From Chlamydiia bacterium (GTDB lineage Bacteria; Chlamydiota; Chlamydiia; Chlamydiales; GCA-2402025), in assembly GCA_022601395.1 (NCBI GenBank), contig JAJACS010000002.1:62001-126000 (forward strand): a stretch of DNA of 64,000 nt. Reading direction: 5' to 3'. The position numbers were made by a program, and so were the translations under genes. The notes beneath the pieces are model-generated. The model saw only the letters and a program-made list of their open reading frames with translations. It did not search any database and was not told where the DNA came from. How positions within the stretch are numbered: position 1 is the first letter of the stretch; each line of letters begins with the position of its first letter. Shown here piece after piece: positions 1-8,715 of the stretch.

Positions 1-445
1 TCTTTCACATGTGATCCCTTTAAAGGAGATATATGAAAAAAAGAGCGAAGAGCTTAATAGATACGATGCTGAACTAAACACCTACGAGGTCGATTTTTCA
101 ACTCCAAGTGGTTCGTATTTGTATAACTTAAAAGGGGATGAGTTACTAAAAGCTAAGGTGCAGTTTGCCCATGCGTTAATCCCTTTACTGAATCCTGAAA
201 TACCTCATGAAGCTCTTTTTAATATTTTTTACTTAAGTGACCTTTATCCTTTGACTATGTGTGAAGATATGTTTTCAGATAGTGAGAGTTCTTATATCTC
301 TAAAAATGGAGCGAGCCTTCTTGAGAAAGAGTCTCCTGAAGGGGGCTTTAGATTTATACACAGAGGAGATTTTCTTTCGCCAAAGCAGGTATATCAGATG
401 AGGCCAAAAGAGCTTGCCTTAAAATTTATTAGCTGGAGATCTTAA
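1..445 (+). CDS. C-terminal part of an unrecognised protein (cut by window edge)
   Basis: The frame is open from base 2 onward without a stop, so the gene very probably begins upstream of the window and only its last ~148 codons are visible. A GTG at 11 is in frame but has no ribosome-binding site before it. The visible protein is acidic and soluble, with no membrane segment, and includes LNPEIPHEALFNIFYLSDLYP near the middle and a basic end (KELALKFISWRS). I do not recognise the family. It runs toward the convergent translocase gene, and the terminator at 485-522 separates the two. Confidence 0.6.
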   Translation, partial: LSHVIPLKEIYEKKSEELNRYDAELNTYEVDFSTPSGSYLYNLKGDELLKAKVQFAHALIPLLNPEIPHEALFNIFYLSDLYPLTMCEDMFSDSESSYISKNGASLLEKESPEGGFRFIHRGDFLSPKQVYQMRPKELALKFISWRS

Positions 446-484
446 GATTACAGTGCAGAAGATTTTTACTGAGTAGTTTGAGTC

Positions 485-522
485 AAAAAAAAGACCTACC
501 TTTTTCAAGGTAGGTCTTTTTC
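485..522. terminator. Bidirectional rho-independent terminator
   Basis: The stem is GACCTACC/GGTAGGTC extended by A5/T5, with a short T-rich loop. It is flanked by A-runs on the left and T-runs on the right, so it works on both strands. It lies between the convergent first gene and the translocase gene. Confidence 0.85.
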
Positions 523-540
523 TTAGTAGCTAAGTACGTT

Positions 541-2166
541 TTAGTTCTGCGTTGAACTTGTTGCAGTAGCTTCTTCTTTAGCAGCTTCCTCTGTCGAAGT
601 AGCTTCTGCAGCAGCAGCTTTTGCTGTTTCCAGCGCTTCTTGTTGCGCTTGTTTTTTCTCAAGTTCAGCTTTTGCTTGAGAAGCATTAAATTGCTTGCTC
701 AGTGATCTTGCAGCTGTCATCCAGCAAAGGATGATAACAAGCAAGATAACGCCAACGTAAGGTGTCATAGCAGCAATAGAACCAAGACCAATGATAAGAC
801 CCTGTTGCATCAAAGATCCACCAGATTTACCAAGTCTTGCTCCTACAACGTCAATCGCAGCTTTACCCTTAACTTTTGACTCTTGGTCAAGAGGGATATA
901 AGCCATTTCTTTAGTAGGATCGAATAGTGAGTATTTACAAGATTTACTCATGATATTTTGAACCATACCGAACATGACGGCTAGCATAAGAGGCGTTGTT
1001 CCGATATTAGAGATGAATCCACCTAGGGAATCTCTAAAGATTACGAAACTAAAGAACGCTCCACCTGTAATTATAAGTACTATAGGAGTTACCTGAGCAG
1101 CAATTCCCCAACCAAGTCTTCTGATAACGTTAGATCCCACAAAGAGCATCATGAAAATAGTCACGACACCAGTAATTTGAGAGAACATACCCATAAAGGA
1201 GTTGTAATCAGATGGGTTTGGATATTGTAGCTTCAGCTGACTCTTCCAAGTAACTTCTACTAGGTTGATACAAACACCGTAAGAAATTACGAGTACTGCA
1301 ATACAACCGATGTATTTAGAACGTAGTAAAAGCTTGAAACTGTCTTTTAAAGAAAGTTTTGGCTTTTCCTTTTTCTTTGCTTTTTGCTCTGCTTTTGGAA
1401 CGAATCTTTCGTCTGTAAGAACGTAGCGATTCACCCACCAGTAAGTACCCATAATGAGTAGTCCTGATAGAACAACGAGTCCCATAAGCCAGTTTAATGA
1501 TACCTGCCATGCATCTACATCAGCTGGGACGTGTCTTCTAAGGTCAGATAGTTTTCTGACGCACCATCCAGCGATGATAAGCGATACGTTAGCACCCATA
1601 CCAAATAAGCTGTAAAAACGCTTAGATTCGGAGACTTTAGTAGTGTCGTTCGCAAATCCCCAGAATAGTAAGGAAAGGGCGACACTTCCCCAAAGCTCTG
1701 ACATGATATAAAACAGCGAGAACGTCCAGTTTCTAAAGATGGCTACAAGCCCTTGGAAACCGGTTGGTAGTACCGCTTCTAGTTTGTCACACATTACTGT
1801 TGGGTGTAAAAAATCTCTTAGTGGGTAAATTACAGTGGCAAAGAGGCCAAAGAATATTACAAAAGGTAGGATAGATGCATAAAATAGCTTCGGTTTTGAG
1901 AGTTTGTTACTGAGCTTTGAGTAGATCAGCATGAACAAAATCGCAAAAGGAAGAACTCCCCATACCTTAAGGAATGGAATTGCTTCCGCACCAGAACCTG
2001 GAGCAGTAACAATTAATGTATCCTTTGTATCTCTTAAAATTGTGTAATTAAAGAGAATCAAGAAGAAGAGAAGAAGCATCGGTATGATTTTTTTCAGCTC
2101 AAAATTATGTATGGGCCAAAATATCGATCGCACTTTCCCAAATTCTGCTTGTTTTGTTTCTGACAT
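541..2166 (-). CDS. npt1: ATP/ADP translocase (Tlc/NTT family)
   Basis: This is an inner-membrane nucleotide antiporter of the Tlc family, used by obligate intracellular chlamydiae and rickettsiae to take host ATP in exchange for ADP. The N-terminus (FELKKIIPMLLLFFLILFNYTILRDTKDTL) with RDTKDT at residues 45-50 is characteristic, and about eleven or twelve hydrophobic segments follow. Its 541 residues fit the family. The last ~45 residues form an Ala/Glu/Thr-rich cytoplasmic tail (EEAAKEEATATSSTQN), probably dispensable. The start ATG at 2166 follows AGGATCC. The ATP/ADP antiporter role (Npt1) rather than a general nucleotide importer is inferred from the next genes, which match the npt1 neighbourhood of C. 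trachomatis. Confidence 0.93.
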   Translation of the reverse strand: MSETKQAEFGKVRSIFWPIHNFELKKIIPMLLLFFLILFNYTILRDTKDTLIVTAPGSGAEAIPFLKVWGVLPFAILFMLIYSKLSNKLSKPKLFYASILPFVIFFGLFATVIYPLRDFLHPTVMCDKLEAVLPTGFQGLVAIFRNWTFSLFYIMSELWGSVALSLLFWGFANDTTKVSESKRFYSLFGMGANVSLIIAGWCVRKLSDLRRHVPADVDAWQVSLNWLMGLVVLSGLLIMGTYWWVNRYVLTDERFVPKAEQKAKKKEKPKLSLKDSFKLLLRSKYIGCIAVLVISYGVCINLVEVTWKSQLKLQYPNPSDYNSFMGMFSQITGVVTIFMMLFVGSNVIRRLGWGIAAQVTPIVLIITGGAFFSFVIFRDSLGGFISNIGTTPLMLAVMFGMVQNIMSKSCKYSLFDPTKEMAYIPLDQESKVKGKAAIDVVGARLGKSGGSLMQQGLIIGLGSIAAMTPYVGVILLVIILCWMTAARSLSKQFNASQAKAELEKKQAQQEALETAKAAAAEATSTEEAAKEEATATSSTQN

Positions 2167-2519
2167 GTTTTGGATCCTAATTTGATCAGTTAATAAAAAA
2201 ATTCTGTTTTAGTTGTTCTCGGTTAAAATTATGCTTTTACAATTATTCCGAGGATGCAAAACACTGGATTTCTCATACGTTTAAGAGAGATCCCGTAAAA
2301 TACTTTGCAGCGATATTTCTATCACTCAAGGTAAACATTTTACCTGATTTCCCATTAATTTCAAGAGAAATTCGTGAAATTAAAGAAAGGAATATTAGCG
2401 GGGGGGAGTGTCTTGAAATAAGTACTAAGAAAATTTTTCTTATTAGTTATGTGTAAAAAAAATGCACTTTTGGAAAACCAAAAGTGCATGAAATCGTTTG
2501 CAAATTTGCAAATTATTTT
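2167..2519. other. Intergenic region between two leftward genes
   Basis: These 353 bases contain the terminator of the right-hand gene (2462-2489), two adjacent TTTGCAAA octamers (2497-2512) just past that gene's stop codon, and a run of seven G around 2400-2406 that stands out in AT-rich DNA. The translocase promoter must lie here, but no convincing -35/-10 pair was found. No credible coding frame is present. Confidence 0.6.
2462..2489 (-). terminator. Rho-independent terminator of the CT066-like gene
   Basis: A perfect 12-bp stem (ATGCACTTTTGG / CCAAAAGTGCAT) with a 4-nt loop is followed on the minus strand by eight T. It lies just after the stop of the leftward gene at 2520. Confidence 0.9.
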
Positions 2520-3047
2520 TTACTGAAACAGTGATGCTTCAGATGTGATAGATGCCGCAAGCGCTTGGTGAGCATTTGCTGCTTCTAGATAGTCATTCCA
2601 AAGCTCGTGGTCAACGATACCTTGTCTAATTGCTTGAATAAGATCTCTTTTACAAGCAGCAAGGGATTTCTTTGGGCTTAATACTGAGATCATCTCTTTG
2701 TCGCCAGAAAGTCTTGCCATGTTTAGCAGTCTGTCTAGTTGACCTTTTGTGAATGTGATGTGATCTCTTCTCTTTCTAGAACCTCTAGGAGCTCTTTGCT
2801 TTGGAGCTACGATAGATGGCTTAGAAGGATTGATGATAAATTTTTCAATCATTGAAGAAAGTTCAGCAGGTTGCTTACTTTTCATTTTTCTTAGCGTAAA
2901 GTGGTGAATATATCCACCTGAAGATACTGGAATGTATTTACATAAATCATTCTCTTTTCTGCCGCCAACTTTTTTGATCGCTTTTTCGATGACGCTTTCT
3001 AGTTCCTTAAGCTCTTTAAGCTTAGTTTCTTGTTTTACGTTGCTCAT
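2520..3047 (-). CDS. Small basic conserved chlamydial protein (CT066-like by position)
   Basis: This 175-residue soluble protein has a basic centre (KQRAPRGSRKRRDHITFTKGQLDRLL, ~83-108) resembling a nucleic-acid-binding segment, and helical flanks. The start ATG follows AGGGGAG. It lies between the nucleotide translocase and the metal-transport operon, exactly where C. trachomatis carries the hypothetical CT066. Orthology is inferred from position and size, and no function is known to me. It has its own promoter (3092-3120) and terminator (2462-2489), so it is a single-gene unit. The basic patch invites a DNA- or RNA-binding role, but no recognised fold supports it. Confidence 0.75.
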   Translation of the reverse strand: MSNVKQETKLKELKELESVIEKAIKKVGGRKENDLCKYIPVSSGGYIHHFTLRKMKSKQPAELSSMIEKFIINPSKPSIVAPKQRAPRGSRKRRDHITFTKGQLDRLLNMARLSGDKEMISVLSPKKSLAACKRDLIQAIRQGIVDHELWNDYLEAANAHQALAASITSEASLFQ

Positions 3048-3534
3048 GGCTCCCCTGCTTTGTAATTTTTCTATATATTGTGGAAGTGTATATAATATAA
3101 TGTAGTTTGATTTAATTCAATAAAGAATGAAAGTGAAATCAATTTACGTATTAGAAAAAATTTCTTTTTCATTCGTTTGTTATAAACTATATTTTATTCA
3201 CCTCGTCCGCCTCTTATCATTAGTGTTTTCAAAAAAATTAATAAGATTAATGTTTTTGAATTTTCAAGAAGCATGTTTGTAATTGATAATTTTTCTGAAT
3301 TCTAAGTGTTATAGAAGTTTTTGACAAGAATTAAATTGTTATTGAATAAATCAATACTTTATTAGATCACTCGATGAGTGAAAAATTATTAATACCGTTT
3401 AAAAAACTTGTTATCAAAATCAGCCCAGTTGTTTGACTAAGCGTGCTAATCCGCTTTGTTAATGTAATAATCACCTAGAAAATATAGCATCTTTTTTTTA
3501 GTATGATCTGTTCTGATCTACAGGAGAAAATATT
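3048..3534. other. Divergent AT-rich intergenic region
   Basis: This 487-base region lies between the leftward CT066-like gene and the rightward mrp-ytg operon. It holds the promoter at 3092-3120. For the rightward operon only weak candidates are visible (TTGACA at 3321-3326 with a poor -10; TTGACT at 3433-3438 with GTTAAT 19 nt later). A ribosome-binding AGGAGA precedes the ATG at 3535. No DnaA-box cluster and no coding frame were seen. Confidence 0.5.
3092..3120 (-). promoter_or_regulatory. Promoter of the CT066-like gene
   Basis: On the minus strand TTGAAT (3120-3115) and TATTAT (3097-3092) are separated by 17 nt, about 45 nt upstream of the start codon at 3047. Confidence 0.6.
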
Positions 3535-4326
3535 ATGAAAATAATAGCAATAGCTGCTGGTAAAGGAGGGGTTGGAAAATCAACTACCGCTGTAAATCTG
3601 GCTCTATCTTTAAAAGAATCGGGCTCTAGGTGCGCGATCTTAGACGCAGACCTCTATGGACCTTCTATTGCGAATATGTTGGGGATAGAGGCTTCTATAA
3701 AGGAGGACGAGGGGAGCATCATTCCTGCGGTAGGCCTTGGCGTTCAGTACGTGTCTCTGGCGCTGTTTCCCTTTGGGAAGGCTCCTTCTATAGTTAGAGC
3801 TCCAATAGCAAATCATATTATAGGTGAGTTTTTAGAAGCAGTGGCTTGGGATAATATAGATTATCTTTTAATTGATTTTCCTCCAGGAACAGGCGACATT
3901 CAATTAACGATTATGCAGAAAATTAAGCTTGATGGAGCGGTCCTTGTTTCCACACCACAGCTGGTTTCTCTTTTAGATGTAAAAAAAGCTTTTGGAATGT
4001 TTTCTCAGATGGAAGTTCCAGTACTTGGAATGATTGAAAATATGAGTTATTTCGAAAAAGAAGAGGAGAAGCATTACGTATTTGGAAAAGGGCATATTGA
4101 AGCTTTTTGTAAAGAGCAGCAGATTCCATTGCTAGGAACAGTGCCTATAGATCAGAGCGTTTCTGAATGCTGTGATGCTGGGATTTCCCTTATTAATAAA
4201 TACCCCAATAGCAGTTCAACGCTCTCTTACATAAAGATTCAAAAAAACCTTGAACAAGAGCTTTTCAAGTCCCTGAATACATTTGATCAATCTGTAGGAG
4301 ACTTTAAAGTATTATGGAAAAATTAA
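3535..4326 (+). CDS. mrp: Mrp/ApbC/NBP35-type P-loop ATPase lacking the CxxC cluster motif
   Basis: This 263-residue member of the Mrp (ApbC, Ind1, NBP35) family of Fe-S cluster carrier ATPases has the deviant Walker A GKGGVGKST at residues 9-17, a switch region DADLYGPS, and DFPPGTGD. The family usually binds a bridging [4Fe-4S] cluster through a C-terminal CPxC after ENMSYF; here ENMSYFEKEEEKHYVFGKG has no cysteine at that place. The next gene overlaps it by 13 nt and encodes a Cys-bearing DUF971 domain that in other organisms is often fused to Mrp. Role by family: cluster delivery, possibly together with DUF971. It appears inserted between the CT066-like gene and ytgA relative to C. trachomatis. 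Confidence 0.85.
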   Translation: MKIIAIAAGKGGVGKSTTAVNLALSLKESGSRCAILDADLYGPSIANMLGIEASIKEDEGSIIPAVGLGVQYVSLALFPFGKAPSIVRAPIANHIIGEFLEAVAWDNIDYLLIDFPPGTGDIQLTIMQKIKLDGAVLVSTPQLVSLLDVKKAFGMFSQMEVPVLGMIENMSYFEKEEEKHYVFGKGHIEAFCKEQQIPLLGTVPIDQSVSECCDAGISLINKYPNSSSTLSYIKIQKNLEQELFKSLNTFDQSVGDFKVLWKN

Positions 4327-4604
4327 ATTCGCCGCTGTTTATTAAATCAATTATTCAAGAAGACAATAAACATTTTTCTATTACTTGGAATGATGGAAAA
4401 AAAAGCGTGTATCATTTAGCAGATCTGCAGTATCATTGCCCATGCACTAAATGCCGAGATCGCGAGATTAGAGAAAAGGAAAAAAGCCTTTCTTGTCACT
4501 ACATAAAGAATGTAGGGAACTATGCCATCCAGATATTATTTACGAAAGGATGCTCTCGAGGCATTTATACCTATGCTTATTTAAGGAATTTTGACTCATG
4601 TTAA
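4314..4604 (+). CDS. DUF971 (GBBH-like N-terminal) domain protein
   Basis: This 96-residue single-domain protein has the DUF971 pattern: SITWNDGKKSVYHLADLQYHCPC (~22-44), CxCxxC (CPCTKC), VGNYAIQILFTKGCSRGIYTYAYLR. DUF971 is found alone, fused to Mrp-type ATPases (plant HCF101), and at the N-terminus of gamma-butyrobetaine hydroxylases. The cysteines suggest metal or cluster binding. The gene overlaps mrp by 13 nt and ytgA by 7 nt, so the three are translationally coupled. A partner role with Mrp is inferred. Confidence 0.8.
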   Translation: MEKLNSPLFIKSIIQEDNKHFSITWNDGKKSVYHLADLQYHCPCTKCRDREIREKEKSLSCHYIKNVGNYAIQILFTKGCSRGIYTYAYLRNFDSC

Positions 4605-5602
4605 AAAAAGGTGTTTTTCTTTTTCTTGTGTTGTTTGTAACGATGTTTGTTGCTTCATGTTCCAAGATGTCTAAAAAAGAAAATAGCTCTCAAAATTTTG
4701 TCATGCCAAGTGATAAGCTTAAGGTTTTGTCTACAACAACAATTATTGATGACCTTGTCGCAAAAATTGGTAAAGAGCATATCGTTCATACATCTCTTAT
4801 TACGGGGCAATTAGATCCGCATAGCTATGAGCTAGTTAAAGGTGATGATGACAAAATTTCAAATGCGGATGTGCTTATATATAATGGGCTTGGTTTAGAG
4901 CATGGGGCAAGTTTGAAGTACCAACTTGAGAATGCAGAAAACTCCTATGCCATTTCAGATAGCATGCAAGCTGATGAAGCTTTCATTTTTGTAGACGGGC
5001 AAGTAGACCCGCACATTTGGATGGACCTCTCTCTTCTTGCAAAAGCTGTGATTCCAATCGGAAAGATATTAGCAAAGTATGATCCGCAGCATGAAAAGCA
5101 GTACATGCAAAACGCTAGAGAGTTAGAAAAAAGTATGCTGGCATTAGATAAGCATATTGAAGCCTCTCTTGAAAAAATACCTAAAGAAAGTTGTTACCTT
5201 GTCACAAGCCATGATGCGTTTTACTACTTTACAAGGCGCTACCTTGCAAAGGAGAGTGAACGTTCTTCTGATGAATGGAGAAAAAGATGTAGAGCTCCTG
5301 AAGGTCTGGCTCCTGATGGGCAGATGAGTCCAAAAGACATCGGTGCAATTGTGGAGTATGCTCTTTCTTATGGAGTACAGGTTGTCTTTACGGAATCGAA
5401 TGTGAATCAAGATGCGTTAAGAAAAGTAGTAAAGATCATTAAGCAAAAGGGGAGTCTGGCGGACCTTTCAAGAGAGCCTCTTTATGGAGACACTATGGGA
5501 GAGGTAGGGTCTGGCGCAGAGGGTTATCTCAAAATGATGAAATACAACTCAAGAATCATAGTAGAGCATCTTTGTAAAAACCATGAAGGGAGTTTGCTAT
5601 GA
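4598..5602 (+). CDS. ytgA: Metal-binding lipoprotein of the Mn/Fe/Zn ABC importer (YtgA)
   Basis: This is the periplasmic solute-binding protein of the cluster A-I (ZnuA/MntA/TroA) family. The N-terminus is a lipoprotein signal with lipobox V-A-S-C and Cys21 as the modified residue. Likely metal ligands are His75 (LDPHSYE), His139 (VDPHIWMD), His in SHDAFYYF and an Asp near the C-terminus (YGDTMG). At 334 residues it matches family length. It is followed by ATPase and two permeases with 4-nt overlaps. By homology to C. trachomatis YtgA it serves iron/manganese uptake; the exact metal cannot be read from sequence. Confidence 0.92.
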   Translation: MLKKGVFLFLVLFVTMFVASCSKMSKKENSSQNFVMPSDKLKVLSTTTIIDDLVAKIGKEHIVHTSLITGQLDPHSYELVKGDDDKISNADVLIYNGLGLEHGASLKYQLENAENSYAISDSMQADEAFIFVDGQVDPHIWMDLSLLAKAVIPIGKILAKYDPQHEKQYMQNARELEKSMLALDKHIEASLEKIPKESCYLVTSHDAFYYFTRRYLAKESERSSDEWRKRCRAPEGLAPDGQMSPKDIGAIVEYALSYGVQVVFTESNVNQDALRKVVKIIKQKGSLADLSREPLYGDTMGEVGSGAEGYLKMMKYNSRIIVEHLCKNHEGSLL

Positions 5603-6363
5603 GTGATGCGATTCTTTGTAAGGAGTTAAGCGCTTGTTATGATAAGGGACCTGTACTATGGGATGTTAGTTTGAATATTCCAGAGGGATCTCTTGCCGCG
5701 ATCATTGGCCCAAATGGAGCTGGCAAAAGTACTCTCCTAAAAGCTTGTGTTGATTTAATCAAACCTTTTTCGGGAAGTGTTTCATGCTTTGGCAAGCCAT
5801 TTAAAAAAGCAAGAGATCGTATCGCCTATATTCCTCAAAAGGAAATGGTAGACTGGGAGTTTCCTATTACTGTTTTTGAAGTGGTTCTTATGGGCCGTTA
5901 TAAGAAACTTGGCTTCTTTAAATGGATGCGAGAAGCTGATAAGGATGCTGCTAATAAAGTAATGAAACTTCTTGGGATTGAAAAGTTAAAGCATAGACAG
6001 ATCAGCGAACTCTCAGGTGGGCAGCAGCAAAGAGTCTTCATGGCAAGAGCTCTTATGCAAGATGCAGATCTCTATCTTTTAGATGAGCCTTTTGCAGGTA
6101 TTGATGCTGCTACAGAAGTCACTCTTATAGAGTTGTTTAAAGACCTTAGAGCAAAGGGAAAGACGATTGTAATTGTGCATCACGACCTGCAGTGTGTACG
6201 CAACCTTTTCGATTATGTGGTTTTTTTAAACACAAGGCTTGTTGCTTTTGGAAAAACAGAAGATGTGTTTACAAAAGAAAATCTTTGCAAGGCCTATGGT
6301 AAAAAAGGAGAGATCCTTACAGAGGTTGTTGGCCTTGTGAATAAAAATAGAGCAGGACTTTAA
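5599..6363 (+). CDS. ytgB: ABC importer ATPase (YtgB)
   Basis: This is the cytoplasmic ATP-binding subunit of the metal importer. Walker A GPNGAGKST is at residues 37-45, followed by a Q-loop (IPQKEMVDWEFP, typical of Mn/Zn importers), signature LSGGQQQR, Walker B LYLLDEPF and the switch His in VHHDL. It is 254 residues long. The start ATG overlaps the ytgA stop (ATGA), so translation is coupled. It energises the permeases encoded by the next two genes. Confidence 0.93.
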   Translation: MSDAILCKELSACYDKGPVLWDVSLNIPEGSLAAIIGPNGAGKSTLLKACVDLIKPFSGSVSCFGKPFKKARDRIAYIPQKEMVDWEFPITVFEVVLMGRYKKLGFFKWMREADKDAANKVMKLLGIEKLKHRQISELSGGQQQRVFMARALMQDADLYLLDEPFAGIDAATEVTLIELFKDLRAKGKTIVIVHHDLQCVRNLFDYVVFLNTRLVAFGKTEDVFTKENLCKAYGKKGEILTEVVGLVNKNRAGL

Positions 6364-6364
6364 A

Positions 6365-7684
6365 ATGTCTAGCTATGTGTCACTTGTGGATCTTCTAACA
6401 GACCCTATATATAGAGGTCCTATATGGGGAGCGCTCTTTATGAGTATCTCTGCATCGCTTATGGGAGCTATCAATGTTGTTAGGAAAAAGCCTCTTGTAA
6501 GTGAGATGCTCTCTCACGCGTGTTTCCCAGGTGTTGTTCTCGGTACTATGATAGGTGCCTTATTTTTCACCTACTCAGACACGCTTGCCTTTAGTTTTAT
6601 TTTAATAGGTGCATCGATATTCAGCCTTTTTTCTCACCTGCTCTTTGAGAAACTCATACAAAACAAGTTAAAGTCTGATGTAGCACTCTGTTATCTTGGA
6701 ACCTCTTTTCTTGGTCTTGGCGTATTGCTTGCAAGCTTTATGCAAAAATCCCATGTGATGTGGTACTCAAAAATACAGGTGTTTTTCTACGGGCAGGCAT
6801 CTACGATGTCTGATACTCATATTTGGATCTATGCTGCACTCTCTAGCGTAGTGGCTCTTTTCCTTATTGTATTTTACCGTCCAATAAGACTTGTTTGTTT
6901 TGACCCCGAATATGCAAGAAGTATAGGGATCCGGTCGAAGGGGATTTTGATGATCCAAAGTACTCTTCTTACACTATCCATTGTTGTGGGGATAAGAAGC
7001 GTTGGTATCGTTCTTATGACAGGAATGCTAATTGCTCCCTGTATTGCAGCAAGATATCTGACGAGTAGATTTTCGATTTATTTAATTGCCTCTCTTGCTT
7101 TTGGGGTAGTGAGTACTCTATGTGGAAATATCCTTGCGATCAACTGGCCTTTTGAACTTTCAGGCTTGCACTTTGTCCCAACAGGACCGACGACTGTAAT
7201 TGTAGCATCGATGATGGCATTTATAGTGATGTTACTTTCTCCAAAGAAAGGACTTCTTGGAAAGTACTTGAGAAAAAGGAACTTCCAAAAGCGCTGCCTT
7301 AGAGAAAATATCCTTAAGGCATTTTGGAAAAAAGAAAAAGAAAGCTCTCTTTCAGAAGTCTTTACATGGAACCTAGCTCCTTTTTCTCTTGTGAAAACGA
7401 CTCTTAAGAAACTCGCTTATCAAGGCTTTATAGATAGACGTGCCGGTGTACTTTCTCTCACAGAAGATGGAAGAAAGAAAGCTGCATATATTGTAAGGCT
7501 TCACAGGCTCTGGGAGCTGTACCTTGCTGAACACCTCGAGTACTCCAAAGAAGATATCCATAAAAATGCAGAAGAGATTGAGCATTTAATTACTCCTGAA
7601 ATTGAAGAAAAGTTAACAAGGCTTCTTTTGGATCCTCAAATGGATCCACACAATAAGCCGATTCCACAAAAGGAGCTGATATGA
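6365..7684 (+). CDS. ytgC: Metal importer permease fused to DtxR-like repressor (YtgC-YtgR)
   Basis: Residues ~1-290 are an ABC-3 family permease with eight or so membrane segments. Residues ~305-439 are a soluble DtxR/MntR-like regulator: a winged helix (FTWNLAPFSLVKTTLKKLAYQGFIDRR) and a dimerisation/metal region (RLHRLWELYLAEHLEYSKEDIHKNAEEIEHLI, the usual HxxxE/ExxxE layout). In C. trachomatis the same fusion (CT069) is cleaved and the released YtgR represses the operon in an iron-dependent way. Conservation of that process here is inferred. The gene overlaps ytgD by 4 nt. Confidence 0.9.
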   Translation: MSSYVSLVDLLTDPIYRGPIWGALFMSISASLMGAINVVRKKPLVSEMLSHACFPGVVLGTMIGALFFTYSDTLAFSFILIGASIFSLFSHLLFEKLIQNKLKSDVALCYLGTSFLGLGVLLASFMQKSHVMWYSKIQVFFYGQASTMSDTHIWIYAALSSVVALFLIVFYRPIRLVCFDPEYARSIGIRSKGILMIQSTLLTLSIVVGIRSVGIVLMTGMLIAPCIAARYLTSRFSIYLIASLAFGVVSTLCGNILAINWPFELSGLHFVPTGPTTVIVASMMAFIVMLLSPKKGLLGKYLRKRNFQKRCLRENILKAFWKKEKESSLSEVFTWNLAPFSLVKTTLKKLAYQGFIDRRAGVLSLTEDGRKKAAYIVRLHRLWELYLAEHLEYSKEDIHKNAEEIEHLITPEIEEKLTRLLLDPQMDPHNKPIPQKELI

Positions 7685-8703
7685 GCCCTTATAATGGATG
7701 CGATTTCTTTTCCTTTTTTGGCGTCTTTTTTCTAAGGATGTGGCAACTTCTATTTGGTGACCTTGCCTTAGCAGGTCTTGCGAGTGATGAGATCCAAGTG
7801 ATTGTTCTCATGTGTTCTGGAGTGTCAGCAGCACTTGTAGGCAGTTTCCTTGTTCTTAAAAAGATGACGATGCTTGCAAATGCTCTTTCTCATACGGTGC
7901 TTCTTGGCATTGTCACAAGCTTTTTAGTATTTTCGTGCTTTTCGGATCATAAGGTTTTTGGGATGAGCCTTAGTGTATTGCTTCTTGGTTCGCTCCTAGC
8001 ATCATTCTTAACAACAGCACTCGTAGAGCTTTGTAAAAAGTTGTTTTCTCTTGATGAAGGATCAAGTATTGGTTTGATCTTTTCGTTTCTTTTTGCCCTT
8101 GGGATCGCTCTTGTTACTGTATTTGCGAAGGGTGTACACCTTGGGACAGAGGCGATCATGGGGAATATTGATGCCCTTCATGTACGTGATATTAGGCTTG
8201 TTATGTACACACTTCTTGCTTCCGTTTTTGCTATTACAGTGTTTTTTAAATACTTTCAGATTCTGTGCTTTGATGGAAGCTTTGCAAAATCCATTGGACT
8301 TCATCCAGGCTTTTTCCATTACCTACTTATGTTGCTTACTGCCTCAGCCTCGATTTGCTGCTTCCGCGCTGTGGGTGTATTTTTGTTTCTGATATTTTTA
8401 ACAGCTCCTGCCATGTGTGCGAGGCTCTTTACAAAGAAGCTTAGGTCACTGCTCATTCTCTCTTGTGTGATTAGTGTTTTTGGATCTCTGATTAGTATCG
8501 CTGTTTCTAGGCACATATACTCATATTATGATGTGGCACTATCAACAGCAGGACTCTCTTGCGTGATTCTTTCAATTATGTACCCTGCTGCATTACTCGT
8601 TGTTAAAATGCAAAGAAATCTGCTAAAATCAAAGGTGAAACGTAAATCCGATTCTTCCTCAAAGTTTAAGAAGAAGACTTCTTTGATAGATACAACTGGC
8701 TAG
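7681..8703 (+). CDS. ytgD: Second ABC-3 family metal permease (YtgD)
   Basis: This 340-residue integral membrane protein has about nine hydrophobic segments. Motifs shared with ytgC include VLKKMTMLANALSHTVLLG and CFDGSFAKSIGLHPGFFHYLLM, typical of ABC-3 permeases (ZnuB/MntB). The C-terminal ~30 residues are basic and cytoplasmic (KSKVKRKSDSSSKFKKKTS). The start overlaps ytgC (ATGA). It forms the membrane channel with YtgC. No repressor domain is fused to it. Confidence 0.9.
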   Translation: MSPYNGCDFFSFFGVFFLRMWQLLFGDLALAGLASDEIQVIVLMCSGVSAALVGSFLVLKKMTMLANALSHTVLLGIVTSFLVFSCFSDHKVFGMSLSVLLLGSLLASFLTTALVELCKKLFSLDEGSSIGLIFSFLFALGIALVTVFAKGVHLGTEAIMGNIDALHVRDIRLVMYTLLASVFAITVFFKYFQILCFDGSFAKSIGLHPGFFHYLLMLLTASASICCFRAVGVFLFLIFLTAPAMCARLFTKKLRSLLILSCVISVFGSLISIAVSRHIYSYYDVALSTAGLSCVILSIMYPAALLVVKMQRNLLKSKVKRKSDSSSKFKKKTSLIDTTG

Positions 8704-8715
8704 ATTTCATAAAAT

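Noticed and set aside
483-686. Lys/Leu-rich frame overlapping the translocase C-terminus
   Set aside because: It is a frame shadow of the Ala/Glu-rich tail and includes the terminator hairpin.
3048-3534. AT-rich gap as a replication origin
   Set aside because: No DnaA-box cluster seen, and flanking genes are not the usual origin neighbours; AT-richness alone is explained by promoters.
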